From assembly GCA_003552785.1 (NCBI GenBank), contig PUOQ01000084.1, positions 1 to 51,616 on the forward strand: DNA of 51,616 nucleotides. Direction: 5' to 3'. Within the stretch, counting starts at the first letter, position 1. Each line of letters starts with the position of its first letter. The translations under genes were made by a program, and so were the position numbers. Of the stretch, positions 18,298 to 27,217 are shown one piece after another. Under the pieces are notes generated by a model. That model was given only the letters and a program-made list of their open reading frames with translations, was not told the DNA's origin and did no database searches. Origin of the DNA: Dehalococcoidia bacterium (lineage in GTDB: Bacteria > Chloroflexota > Dehalococcoidia > Dehalococcoidales > CSSed11-197).

Positions 18298-19071
18298 ATG
18301 GAACTTGATATTTATGAAGAAGTATCCAGATTAAAAGCTGAGGGTAAAGAAGCCGCGCTCGTAACCCTGATAGCATCCAGCGGCTCGACTCCACGTGGAG
18401 AAGGGGCCAAAATGATGGTTTTAGCCGACGGCACTATCAAGGGAACCATTGGCGGGGGAAGCGTTGAGAGGGAAATAGTTGAAGTCGCCAAAGAAGTGTT
18501 GCGCAAAGGTAAACCGCAACGTTTTAAGTATGAACTGAAAAAACCCGATGAAGGGGTCGGCATGATATGCGGTGGAGACATGGAGGTATTCATAGAGCCG
18601 GTTCTGCAAACACCAATGGTATTTATTTTCGGCGCTGGCCATATAGCCCATTCACTATCAAAAATGGCTGGACTTGCCGGCTTCAAAGTCACCGTTGTTG
18701 ACGACCGCCCTGGATTTGCGACTCCAGAACGATTTCCAGAGGCGGAAAGGACCCTGACCAGCGATTTTGCACAATCGTTTAAGGAACTGAAAATCGGCAA
18801 GGGCAGCTTTATCGTTATCGTTACCTACGGGCATAAAAATGACCAGGTTGTACTGGAAAAAGCTTTGAAAACGCCTGCTTTTTACATTGGCATGATAGGT
18901 TCAAGAACCAAAAACCAGGCTGTATACGACAACCTCAAGCAAAAAGGGGTTACCGATGAAGAGATCAATCGGGTACACGCCCCGATAGGTTTAAACATAA
19001 AGGCCCACACGCCCGCCGAGATTGCAGTCAGCATACTCGGGGAAATGATTCAGGTTAAAAGGTCTGGATAG
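18298..19071 (+). CDS. xdhC: XdhC-family molybdenum cofactor insertion protein
   Basis: XdhC proteins bind molybdenum cofactor, help sulfurate it, and deliver it to xanthine-dehydrogenase-type hydroxylases. The 257-residue protein has the N-terminal XdhC/CoxI domain (SSGSTPRGEGAKMMV and GTIGGGSVERE), the conserved GMICGGDMEVFIEP, and a C-terminal Rossmann domain (FIFGAGHIAHSL, VVDDRPGFA, IGMIGSRTKN). A GGGGAGAG ribosome-binding site lies before the ATG. It is the last gene of the close-spaced run that starts at the antitoxin. Confidence 0.9.
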   Translation: MELDIYEEVSRLKAEGKEAALVTLIASSGSTPRGEGAKMMVLADGTIKGTIGGGSVEREIVEVAKEVLRKGKPQRFKYELKKPDEGVGMICGGDMEVFIEPVLQTPMVFIFGAGHIAHSLSKMAGLAGFKVTVVDDRPGFATPERFPEAERTLTSDFAQSFKELKIGKGSFIVIVTYGHKNDQVVLEKALKTPAFYIGMIGSRTKNQAVYDNLKQKGVTDEEINRVHAPIGLNIKAHTPAEIAVSILGEMIQVKRSG

Positions 19072-19186
19072 ATTTAAATCAGCCCGGCCTTTTAATATTT
19101 CTGTATAAGAAGTATTCTTGATTCTTTTCAACCCGGACTTACAACTATTAATATTGAAAAACACCTTGTCTTGCAGGAGGAAACAA

Positions 19187-20464
19187 ATGGCTTATGACTG
19201 GCATAAACCCTACCAGGAGCTAAAAAAGTATATTGAAAATAACCCCAAGATAGCAATCGAGAAAAATGCTGTATTTATACCTCAGGATGTCAGGGGTGAT
19301 TTTTATTCTCACTTTGACAAAGTGAGAGATACATTTCTTAAACAGCATTTCAGCCATGAAGTCACCATGGCTGAAGAACTGAAGGGGGAATTTATCAAGC
19401 TGGAAAAGCAGGTCACCTCCAGTTTAAACATTGCTGGAGAGGTGAAAATGGCACCGCCCTTGAGGCGTTTTCTCAACGACCCGGTCGACGGGCTAATGCG
19501 GCCATTGTTCAATCCTCTTTTTGACCTGCTGAAGGATAAAATTGATGAAGGTACATTCGAGGAAAATTGCCTGGCCGATATAAGGGCTTTTTTAAAAAAG
19601 CACCTCCGAACAGGTTACGAAAGATGGGCTGTGCTTTGCCTGCTTAAATGGCTGGAACCAACAAAAATGCTGACACTGCCCTTAAAAGATTTTGACCTGT
19701 ATTCATCATCAGGCGAAGGAGACAGCCAGTACGAACGTGTTGAAGTTCTTCCGGGTACCAGCGCCTTAAAAGAACTGCTGTTTGATTATTCAACCCACGT
19801 ATCTTTTGCTGTGCCCGACATTATCGTCTACTCTTCAAAGCTTAACAAATATACAGCTGTAAAAACAGGTTTTATCGAACCGAGGTGGAAGGCAAGATTT
19901 GTAAGTGAATACCGCGAGTGGTTGCCATTAAACCAGTTGACTCAGGTGTTTACACCGAACAACCCCTGGCCCAGCATACTTGTCTACATCGACGACCATG
20001 TTGAAAACATTAAGCTTACTGCCGACCGTTACCAGTTTTGCCAGCCAGACATGATTGTAAATACTCTGCCTGAAGACGACTGGTTTAACCCGGAGGAAAC
20101 AAAACGATTAAAAGCACATACAGAATTAATAAAACCGCTAATGGGAAATCTGATTGTATGCCGTGGTAATGTACCTGAAGAAGCTTCCAGGCTCCTTGCC
20201 GGGGAAAATACAACCGAAGAAAATGCATCTGAGCCGGGTAATCTTGAAGACGAGGGCCAAACAGGCCTGGACCAGGCTCAACCTGAAACAGGGGTTTATC
20301 ATGCAGGAAATGCAAGTCTGGATTCAACCCAAAAGGAACCAGCCGATAAAACTAAGACTGCAAAGGGCATGATGAAAATTATAAGTGCTGGTTATGATTA
20401 TTCCATATTTACCTCGGCCATTGAAAAACTTGTGCTGCCTGAAGATAATTCTCAGCCACAATAA
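19187..20464 (+). CDS. Hypothetical protein, 425 residues
   Basis: I do not recognise this family. The start at 19187 is set by AGGAGG seven bases upstream. It is soluble, with no signal peptide or membrane helix. Residues 1-120 are helical and charged. The middle part (about 120-325) mixes strands and aromatic residues, with FAVPDIIVYSSKLNKY and EPRWKARFVSEYREWLPL. Residues 340-400 are acidic, low-complexity and rich in Glu, Gln and Thr. The last 25 residues (MMKIISAGYDYSIFTSAIEK) look structured again. It follows xdhC by 115 bp on the same strand but may not belong to that operon. Confidence 0.6.
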   Translation: MAYDWHKPYQELKKYIENNPKIAIEKNAVFIPQDVRGDFYSHFDKVRDTFLKQHFSHEVTMAEELKGEFIKLEKQVTSSLNIAGEVKMAPPLRRFLNDPVDGLMRPLFNPLFDLLKDKIDEGTFEENCLADIRAFLKKHLRTGYERWAVLCLLKWLEPTKMLTLPLKDFDLYSSSGEGDSQYERVEVLPGTSALKELLFDYSTHVSFAVPDIIVYSSKLNKYTAVKTGFIEPRWKARFVSEYREWLPLNQLTQVFTPNNPWPSILVYIDDHVENIKLTADRYQFCQPDMIVNTLPEDDWFNPEETKRLKAHTELIKPLMGNLIVCRGNVPEEASRLLAGENTTEENASEPGNLEDEGQTGLDQAQPETGVYHAGNASLDSTQKEPADKTKTAKGMMKIISAGYDYSIFTSAIEKLVLPEDNSQPQ

Positions 20465-20474
20465 AAAGGGGAAA

Positions 20475-21233
20475 TCAGTAACCCAGACCGGGCTGATAAG
20501 GGCGCGGGGTAACCATCCAGCCTTTGTATATATATGTTTTAGAGTTGCCAGTGATAATTAAAGTATCTTTGGCAATTTTCTCCCGTGGCAGTTTTTCAAG
20601 TATGGTAATACGCAGGTCTTCATCCTTTTGTCCTGCATTGCCCACCAGTCCAACCGGAGTATCCGGTGGCCTGGATGACAAAAGTACATTACAAATTTCT
20701 ACCAGGCGTGAATTACCCAGTTTGCCCAGCGGGTTGTAAATAACCAGCACGAAATCAGCCCGGGAAACTGCCTTGACACGTCTTAAAGTATCCTGCCAGC
20801 GCCCGGCCTGATCTGCCAGACTGACTACAGCAAAATCATGTCCCAGTGGCGAACCCAGACGAGCAGCAGCACTGCTTGCAGTAGTTATTCCAGGTACAAT
20901 TTCCAGCGGGATGTTGAGGTCGTTCTCCTTTAAATAACTTAAAAAAGTGCTGGCAATAGCATAAATCCCGGGATCCCCGATTGCTATTACAGCTACTTTA
21001 AAACCTTTAATAGCGTAATCGACCGCCGAAGCCGACCGTTCTAAAGGGCTCATTGACCCTGAAATAACCTGCTTGCCAGTTAACCGGTTTTCTATTAAAC
21101 CAATGCTAAAATAATGGCCGATAACAACCTGGGCGTCGCTTATAGCTTCGACTGCCCGGGGTGTAAGGTCAAGAGGGTTGCCAGTACCAATGCCTATAAG
21201 GTAAACTTTACTCTCCATTGTTGTTGTAAGCAT
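20475..21233 (-). CDS. cobJ: Precorrin-3B C17-methyltransferase (CobJ/CbiH)
   Basis: A corrin-ring SAM methyltransferase of 252 residues that ring-contracts and methylates (cobalt-)precorrin-3B in cobalamin synthesis. It shows VYLIGIGTGNPLDLTPRA at the N terminus, VAVIAIGDPGIYAIAS near residue 85, LEIVPGITTASSAAARLG, the VIYNPLGK segment, and a C-terminal TLIITGNSKTYIYKGWMVTPR. No other cobalamin gene is near. The family's usual SLSD is SLAD here. Starts at 21233 or 21218 are both possible. Its end nearly meets the convergent hypothetical gene. Confidence 0.87.
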   Translation of the reverse strand: MLTTTMESKVYLIGIGTGNPLDLTPRAVEAISDAQVVIGHYFSIGLIENRLTGKQVISGSMSPLERSASAVDYAIKGFKVAVIAIGDPGIYAIASTFLSYLKENDLNIPLEIVPGITTASSAAARLGSPLGHDFAVVSLADQAGRWQDTLRRVKAVSRADFVLVIYNPLGKLGNSRLVEICNVLLSSRPPDTPVGLVGNAGQKDEDLRITILEKLPREKIAKDTLIITGNSKTYIYKGWMVTPRPYQPGLGY

Positions 21234-21326
21234 AATATCTGGAACTGTCCGGGGTCAAGATAGCAAAATTAATAAAGTAAACCAGACTTCGCTGATTGCT
21301 TTTCATTCTAATAACGTTGCCGTTCA

Positions 21327-21355
21327 TTGACCTTGATAATTCTTTATTCTATAAT
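21327..21355 (+). promoter_or_regulatory. Promoter of clpC
   Basis: TTGACC (21327-21332), a 17-bp spacer and a perfect TATAAT (21350-21355). The start would be near 21362, about 37 nt before the TTG. No CIRCE or CtsR-like repeat is visible around it. Confidence 0.7.
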
Positions 21356-21398
21356 CATAAGTAAGAGTTGATAATTCTGACCGTTACAGGAGTTAATT

Positions 21399-23891
21399 TT
21401 GGCAAGCCGATTTGATAAATTTAGTGAACATGCCCGCAAAGTACTTACGCTGGCCCAGGAAGAGGCGCAGCGCTTTAACCACAGTTATATAGGCACCGAA
21501 CATATACTTTTGGGCCTGGTGCGTGAAGAGGAAGGTATTGCTGCCAAAGTCCTCAACGGTATGGGAGTAAGCCTTGCCAGAGTACGGCAGGCCGTTGAAT
21601 ACATTATAGGCACCGGAGAAAAGAAAACAACCGGAGCTTCCGGCCTCACTTCCAGAGCCAAAAAGATAATAGAGCTGGCAATTGATGAAGCCAGGCAGAT
21701 GGGCCATAGCTATATTGGCACTGAACACCTGCTACTGGGCATTATGCGCGAAGGAGAAGGTGTAGCTTCCAAGGTACTTCAAAGCCTGGACGTAAATCAA
21801 GAAAGAACCAGGGCTGAAATTGCCCGTGTACTTTCAACCAGCAGCTCCAAAAGCAAGGGTTCCCGCACCAGCCGGACTCCGACTCTGGACCAGGTAAGCC
21901 GGGACCTGACTGCAGCAGTTCGGGAAGGTAAATTAGACCCGGTTATCGGCCGGGACAGGGAGATTGAACGTGTTGTTCAGGTTTTAAGCCGGCGCACAAA
22001 AAACAACCCGGCGCTCATTGGAGAACCCGGAGTTGGTAAAACCGCAATTGTTGAAGGGCTTGCACACCGTGTTGTCTCTGGCGATGTCCCTGCCACCCTC
22101 GAAGAAAAACGCATTGTCGCCCTTGATATGGCTTCAGTTGTTGCCGGTACAAAGTACCGGGGCGAATTTGAGGAGCGCCTCAAGAAAATATTAGACGAGA
22201 TAAAAGCAGCCGGTGGCTGCATACTGTTCATTGACGAGTTCCACACCCTGGTAGGAGCGGGTGCTGCCGAAGGTGCAGTTGATGCTGCCAACATACTCAA
22301 GCCACCGCTAGCCAGAGGGGAGCTACAGTGCGTTGGAGCAACTACTCTTGATGATTATCGCAAATATGTAGAGCGTGATGCCGCCCTCGAAAGACGCTTT
22401 CAACCAGTGCTGGTCGAAGAGCCTTCTGCTGATGAAGCAATTGAAATATTAAGGGGTATCAAATCCCGGTATGAAGAACATCACCAGCTTGCAATCACCG
22501 ATGAAGCTATAAAATCGGCAGTTAACCTGGCTGCACGGTACATACCGGATCGCTATCTACCCGATAAAGCTATAGACGTTGTAGACGAAGCTGCATCCCG
22601 AGTCAGGATCAGGTATGGCACCCGTCCCAGCTCAATTAAAAAACTCAAGCAAATTGAAGATCGTTACCGCCAGGACAAAGAAGCAGCCCTGGCCAGCCAG
22701 CAATATGATGATGCAGCCGAGCTACGTCAGCAGGAGATCCAGATAAGCGAGCAGATTAAAACTGAAGAAGAAGAGTGGCTTTCCAAAATGGATCGGGAGG
22801 AAGTCAACGTAAAAGAAGACGATGTGGCTCAGGTTGTTAGCATGTGGACCGGTATACCACTGGTGCAAATCGCCAGTGATGAAACAGAGCGTTTACTCAA
22901 CATGGAAGAAGCACTGCATGAGCGAATTATTGGCCAGGAAGAAGCCATTAAAACCATCTCAAAAGCTGTGAGGCGTGCCCGGGCCGGTATTAAAGATCCT
23001 CGCCGTCCCATCGGCAACTTCCTTTTCCTGGGCCCGACCGGCGTAGGTAAAACCGAACTCGCCAAAACACTCGCAGAATTCATGTTCGGAAACGAAGATT
23101 CGCTTATACGCCTTGATATGAGTGAATTTATGGAGAAGTTTGCCGTTTCACGTCTGGTTGGAGCTCCACCTGGATATGTAGGTTTTGAAGAAGGTGGACA
23201 GCTTACTGAAGCTGTGAGACGGAAATCATACGCCTGTATCCTGCTTGATGAAATCGAGAAGGCGCATCCGGATGTGTTCAATATTCTCCTCCAGATTTTC
23301 GACGACGGGCACCTTACAGATGCCAAAGGCAGAAGAGTCGATTTCAGAAATTCAATTATAATCATGACTTCCAACATAGGCGCTGAACTGATCAGAAAAG
23401 GCACTCAAATAGGCTTTTCGTCCCACAGCGACGAGGCTAAAACGCAACAGCAAAATTATGAATGGATGAAAGAAAAATTACTGGGTGAAGTAAAAAAATC
23501 CTTCAAGCCTGAATTTGTCAACAGGCTGGATGGAACGATAGTATTCCACCCGCTAACACAAGAGCAAATACTGCAGATTGTTGATCTTGCACTGGGCAAT
23601 GTTAAAGAGCAACTGAAAGAAAAGAACATTGAACTGGAAGTAAGCAGTGAGGCCAAGAGCCACCTTGCCAAAAAAGGCTACGATGAAGTATTTGGAGCCA
23701 GGCCGCTTAAGAGGGCAATTCAGGACATGTTGGAAGATCCCATATCCGAAGGATTGCTCAAGGGCGATTACAAGGCAAAAGATAAAATAAAAGTTGACCT
23801 GGTTGATGACCAGATCAAAATAACAAGCACCAAAAAGAAGGAATCGGACGCCGAGGAAGAAAGCATCACCGCGCTTTCTGTTGACGCATAA
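21399..23891 (+). CDS. clpC: ATP-dependent Clp protease ATP-binding subunit ClpC
   Basis: A Hsp100 unfoldase that feeds substrates to ClpP, 830 residues. The N domain has two Clp_N repeats (about 5-140, each with the HSYIGTEHLLLG pattern). The first AAA+ module has Walker A GEPGVGKT at 208-215. A UVR-like middle segment follows (DDAAELRQQEIQ). The second AAA+ module has Walker A GPTGVGKT at 545-552, ending in the ClpB D2-small domain. The UVR segment separates ClpC from ClpA and ClpB. The start is TTG with AGGAG upstream. It is monocistronic: own promoter, own terminator, and no ctsR-mcsAB beside it. Confidence 0.97.
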   Translation: MASRFDKFSEHARKVLTLAQEEAQRFNHSYIGTEHILLGLVREEEGIAAKVLNGMGVSLARVRQAVEYIIGTGEKKTTGASGLTSRAKKIIELAIDEARQMGHSYIGTEHLLLGIMREGEGVASKVLQSLDVNQERTRAEIARVLSTSSSKSKGSRTSRTPTLDQVSRDLTAAVREGKLDPVIGRDREIERVVQVLSRRTKNNPALIGEPGVGKTAIVEGLAHRVVSGDVPATLEEKRIVALDMASVVAGTKYRGEFEERLKKILDEIKAAGGCILFIDEFHTLVGAGAAEGAVDAANILKPPLARGELQCVGATTLDDYRKYVERDAALERRFQPVLVEEPSADEAIEILRGIKSRYEEHHQLAITDEAIKSAVNLAARYIPDRYLPDKAIDVVDEAASRVRIRYGTRPSSIKKLKQIEDRYRQDKEAALASQQYDDAAELRQQEIQISEQIKTEEEEWLSKMDREEVNVKEDDVAQVVSMWTGIPLVQIASDETERLLNMEEALHERIIGQEEAIKTISKAVRRARAGIKDPRRPIGNFLFLGPTGVGKTELAKTLAEFMFGNEDSLIRLDMSEFMEKFAVSRLVGAPPGYVGFEEGGQLTEAVRRKSYACILLDEIEKAHPDVFNILLQIFDDGHLTDAKGRRVDFRNSIIIMTSNIGAELIRKGTQIGFSSHSDEAKTQQQNYEWMKEKLLGEVKKSFKPEFVNRLDGTIVFHPLTQEQILQIVDLALGNVKEQLKEKNIELEVSSEAKSHLAKKGYDEVFGARPLKRAIQDMLEDPISEGLLKGDYKAKDKIKVDLVDDQIKITSTKKKESDAEEESITALSVDA

Positions 23892-23923
23892 TCAGTCCCG
23901 GCAGGCCGGTTACTACATAAGGG

Positions 23924-23970
23924 GAAGGGCGGTAAAGCAGAATTTTAGCTTGATGCCCTTCTTTTTTATT
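23924..23970 (+). terminator. Rho-independent terminator after clpC
   Basis: Arms GAAGGGC (23924-23930) and GCCCTTC (23955-23961) enclose a loop with a possible inner AAGC/GCTT pairing. A run of six T's follows directly. It ends one base before the AAGGAG of oadG, so it separates clpC from the sodium-pump genes or acts as an attenuator for them. Confidence 0.75.
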
Positions 23971-23991
23971 AAGGAGTAGAGGAAAAATAAA

Positions 23992-24168
23992 GTGATAGAC
24001 TGGGATATAGCCTGGCAGATAACCGGAATAGCCTTCGGCTTTACTTTTCTCGTCCTGATTTTGCTGGCTTTGGTGGTAAAAGCTTCAAGCTTTATTATCC
24101 CTCGACTCCCCGGTGGTGATGAACCGGAGGAAAAAACTACCAATAATAATGCAGCATCAGGGGAATAA
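23992..24168 (+). CDS. Small OadG-like subunit of Na+-pumping decarboxylase
   Basis: This is a 58-residue protein too short for routine calling. It reads from a GTG at 23992 and stops 3 bp before the decarboxylase beta subunit. It has one membrane helix (about residues 10-31, IAFGFTFLVLILLALVVKAS) followed by a polar, acidic tail. That is the shape of the gamma (OadG) subunit of oxaloacetate, methylmalonyl-CoA or glutaconyl-CoA decarboxylases, which tethers the peripheral subunits to the beta channel. AAGGAG lies upstream at 23971. The assignment rests on topology and position, since OadG sequences diverge strongly. Confidence 0.7.
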   Translation: MIDWDIAWQITGIAFGFTFLVLILLALVVKASSFIIPRLPGGDEPEEKTTNNNAASGE

Positions 24169-24171
24169 CAT

Positions 24172-25326
24172 TTGAACGAATTTTTGCAGGTTGGATTTCT
24201 TGACTTAAGCTGGACCAACGGGGTCATGATAGCCGTAGGCCTGGTATTTATCTGGCTTGCTATCACCAAAAAATGGGAACCCTATGCCCTGTTGCCTATA
24301 GGCACCGGGGTAATACTCGCCAACCTGCCCGGAACAGGTCTGCTAATTCAACCCCAGGATGCAGGAGATGAGCTGGGTTCAGCCGGGCTACTGGGTATTT
24401 TTATAGAATACGGGTTACTGAGGTACACTGTTTTACCCAAACTGATCTTTATAGGTTTGGGAGCCATGACAGACTTCAGTCCGCTAATAGCAAAGCCGCG
24501 GCTTGTTCTGCTGGGAGCTGCTGCTCAAATAGGAATTGTGATAGCTTTTCTGGGGGCATTATTGCTGGGACATTTCGGCATTGCAGACTTCGGCCTCAGG
24601 GAAGCAGCTTCCATCGCAATTATAGGGGGCGCCGACGGCCCTACTACCGTTTACCTCACATCAAGGCTGGCTCCAGAGCTTATGGGAGTAGCAGCCGTTG
24701 CAGCTTACTCCTACATGGCCATGGTTGCCATAATTCAACCACCCATAATCCGCGCCCTGACCAGCAAGAAAGAGCGTCAGATTTACATGGATACTCAAAT
24801 CAGACCGGTTTCAAAGCGCGAAAGAATCATGTTCCCGATTATTGCCACAATCGTAGTGGTACTGCTGGTACCAAAAAGTGCGCCTCTGGTCGGGATGTTT
24901 ATGTTTGGTAACCTCCTGCGTGAAAGCGGGGTAGTCGAAAGGCTCTCTGTATCTGCCCAGAACTCTTTAATAAACATAACAACCATTGTCCTGATGCTCT
25001 CCATCGGTGCATCCATGCCGGGCGAAGTAGTTATGCGCCCCGAAACCCTCATGGTGCTGGCACTGGGCCTGATAGCCTTTGCCGGTGGCACTGCAGGAGG
25101 CGTACTGATGGGCAAGCTTATGAAATTCATTTCCAAAGAACCTTTTAACCCGATAATAGGAGCTGCTGGCGTGTCCGCTGTCCCGATGGCGGCCCGGGTT
25201 GTCCAACAAGTAGGGCAAAAGGAAAACCCGCGTAATTTCCTGCTGATGTATGCCATGGGGCCCAATGTAGCCGGTGTCATCGGCTCTGCAGTAGTAGCCG
25301 GAGTTCTCATCAATATGCTGGGCTAA
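24172..25326 (+). CDS. Na+-transporting decarboxylase beta subunit (OadB/GcdB/MmdB type)
   Basis: The integral membrane subunit couples decarboxylation of a carboxybiotin to Na+ export. It has 384 residues and about nine to eleven helices. Family hallmarks are IGLGAMTDFSPLIAKPR, the conserved IIGGADGPTTVYL containing the functional Asp, and the C-terminal INPIIGAAGVSAVPMAARV-like segment (here FNPIIGAAGVSAVPMAARV). The start is TTG with AGGGGA upstream. The carboxyltransferase and biotin-carrier subunits are not in the window, so the organic acid cannot be named. Confidence 0.9.
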   Translation: MNEFLQVGFLDLSWTNGVMIAVGLVFIWLAITKKWEPYALLPIGTGVILANLPGTGLLIQPQDAGDELGSAGLLGIFIEYGLLRYTVLPKLIFIGLGAMTDFSPLIAKPRLVLLGAAAQIGIVIAFLGALLLGHFGIADFGLREAASIAIIGGADGPTTVYLTSRLAPELMGVAAVAAYSYMAMVAIIQPPIIRALTSKKERQIYMDTQIRPVSKRERIMFPIIATIVVVLLVPKSAPLVGMFMFGNLLRESGVVERLSVSAQNSLINITTIVLMLSIGASMPGEVVMRPETLMVLALGLIAFAGGTAGGVLMGKLMKFISKEPFNPIIGAAGVSAVPMAARVVQQVGQKENPRNFLLMYAMGPNVAGVIGSAVVAGVLINMLG

Positions 25327-25542
25327 AAAACCAGCGGATTTAGCACTTCTAAATAGTTAAAAATAAATATTTTTTACAAAAATTTTTTTACAGATTTTTA
25401 CAGGCACAAGCCTTATTAACAGACTATGGACTTTGCCTTCTGAAAAGGGTTACAATTAAAACGTAAGCTTATCATCTGGTTGAAAGAAAAATTATGCAAA
25501 GCATTTTAAAGTAAAATTATTGAGTGCAAGGAGGGCAAGGAA

Positions 25543-25803
25543 ATGCAGTCGAGTGTAATCGGAAAAGTAGAAAAAGCCAGACTTTATGCCCGGGAACCGG
25601 AACGAATAAAGTTCCACAATTTAACAGTCACCGTCAAAGGCGATAATAATACACACTCTACCAGTTACAAAGAGGGTCAGTGGACTTGCAGCTGCCCTTT
25701 CTTTGAAAACAGGGGCTGGTGCTGCCACACTATGGCAGTACAAAAAGTGCTGGGTGTTATGTTGCCGGAAGAAGCCCGGGATGAAGAGTGCGAGCTATCC
25801 TAA
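25543..25803 (+). CDS. Small SWIM zinc-finger protein
   Basis: An 86-residue protein with a SWIM-type zinc motif in its second half: CSC at about 50-52, then FFENRGWCCH supplying the remaining Cys and His. SWIM fingers bind DNA or proteins and occur in RecA-like, helicase and transposase proteins; here the finger is nearly the whole protein. A strong AAGGAGGG precedes the ATG. Upstream is a 216-bp AT-rich gap. Its end overlaps the convergent folC stop by 4 bp. The role is unknown. Confidence 0.75.
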   Translation: MQSSVIGKVEKARLYAREPERIKFHNLTVTVKGDNNTHSTSYKEGQWTCSCPFFENRGWCCHTMAVQKVLGVMLPEEARDEECELS

Positions 25804-27152
25804 GCACCCGTCTCCCGAGCAAAGTATCTTAAAGCGTCACCCGCAATAAATAGCGAGCCGGAAACTAGTATCAGGCCTGATTCCGGCGTATGGGACAGTG
25901 CTTCTTTAAGCGCCTGCGTCACGCTGTTTCTTATTATTACAGGCTTGCCGATTCGCTTAAACTCCGATGCTAAAGCATCAGTAGCCATGGCTCGGGGATG
26001 AGTTGATTGAGAAACAATTATCCTGTCAAAATAATCACCGAACACAGCGGCCATGCCCCCAACATCTTTATCTGAAGAAGCGCCAAAAATAAGTGTTTTG
26101 GCACCTGCATGGTCATATTGACGGGCTTTTAGAAAAAGGTTTAGTGACTCCAAAAGCACAGCAACCGATTCCGGATTGTGAGCCCCATCGACAATAACCA
26201 GGGGTTTTTCCCCGAGCACCTGAAACCTGCCAGGCCACTTTACCCTCTCCAGGCCTTCTATTATGTGCTGATGTGTGATATTAAAACCCCTGTCTTTGAG
26301 TCCTTCAAGTGAAGCAATGGCTGAAGCTGCATTTATTCCCTGGTAACTGCCCAGCAACGGCAATTTAAAGTTATATACGCCATAACTGCTTTTTATTTCA
26401 AGAACCTGGCTATCATGTTCAAGGCCAGAGTATTTTACATCCAATTCTTTTGCCACATCCATCACCCGAGCCCCAACCTGATGGCATCTCTGGATAATAA
26501 CCCCGGCTGCTTCCGGAGGCTGTGGAGCGCATACCACATATGACCCTTTTTTAATAATGCCGGCCTTTTCGGCTGCAATAAGGCCCAGGCTACCACCCAG
26601 TACATCAGTATGATCAAGGCCCACAGGCGTAATAACAGCAACCTCGGGCTGAACTACATTGGTGGCATCCAGCCTTCCCCCCAAACCGGTTTCGATAACG
26701 TTGAATTGCGCCTCTTTACGATCAAAATACAAAAATCCAAGAACGGTAAGGGCTTCAAAGGTGGTCAAGCGACCATATACTGCTTTCTCGTTTATGCCTG
26801 CTATTACTGGCCTTAGCTCATTTACCAGATAAACCAGTTCATCCGGGCTAATGCTTGTTCCGTCGATTGAAATGCGTTCGGTTAATTCAACAAGATGAGG
26901 TGAAGTATACAGACCTGTATTAAACCCGGCCCGGGTCAAAACGGATGCAATCATTGCCGCTGTGGAACCCTTGCCCTTTGTTCCGGCAATATGCACGCAT
27001 GGAATTCCAATTTGAGGGTTTCCGAACCTGCATAACAAATCATTCACGCGCCTCAGATCATAATGAAGTCCTGAACGCTGTTCAACCCTGGTTTCAAAAT
27101 CTAAAAGGCTGTAAAGGTAATCCAGCGCCTGCTGGTAACTGGGTTCAGTCAT
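25800..27152 (-). CDS. folC: Folylpolyglutamate synthase / dihydrofolate synthase
   Basis: FolC adds glutamate to dihydropteroate and to folates. The 450-residue protein has the Mur-ligase ATP-binding motif HIAGTKGKGSTAAMI near residue 50, the LYTSPHL motif, and the ERISIDG loop. It continues with FNVIETGLGGRLDATNVV, TPVGLDHTDVLG and the C-terminal VDGAHNPES. Length and motif order are normal. Other folate genes (folP, folK) are at 48-49 kb. Confidence 0.95.
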   Translation of the reverse strand: MTEPSYQQALDYLYSLLDFETRVEQRSGLHYDLRRVNDLLCRFGNPQIGIPCVHIAGTKGKGSTAAMIASVLTRAGFNTGLYTSPHLVELTERISIDGTSISPDELVYLVNELRPVIAGINEKAVYGRLTTFEALTVLGFLYFDRKEAQFNVIETGLGGRLDATNVVQPEVAVITPVGLDHTDVLGGSLGLIAAEKAGIIKKGSYVVCAPQPPEAAGVIIQRCHQVGARVMDVAKELDVKYSGLEHDSQVLEIKSSYGVYNFKLPLLGSYQGINAASAIASLEGLKDRGFNITHQHIIEGLERVKWPGRFQVLGEKPLVIVDGAHNPESVAVLLESLNLFLKARQYDHAGAKTLIFGASSDKDVGGMAAVFGDYFDRIIVSQSTHPRAMATDALASEFKRIGKPVIIRNSVTQALKEALSHTPESGLILVSGSLFIAGDALRYFARETGA

Positions 27153-27217
27153 CTGTTTTCCCGCTTAGTTATTTAACCGGCCTGTTTTACCGGCAAGCGC
27201 GCGACGGCACTTTCTTA

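Noticed and set aside
21234..21398. Possible cobalamin riboswitch before cobJ or CIRCE site before clpC
   Set aside because: Neither the B12 box nor the TTAGCACTC inverted repeat is present.
22829..23404. 191-codon frame antisense to clpC
   Set aside because: It mirrors the codon bias of the conserved clpC frame and shows no domain or ribosome-binding site.
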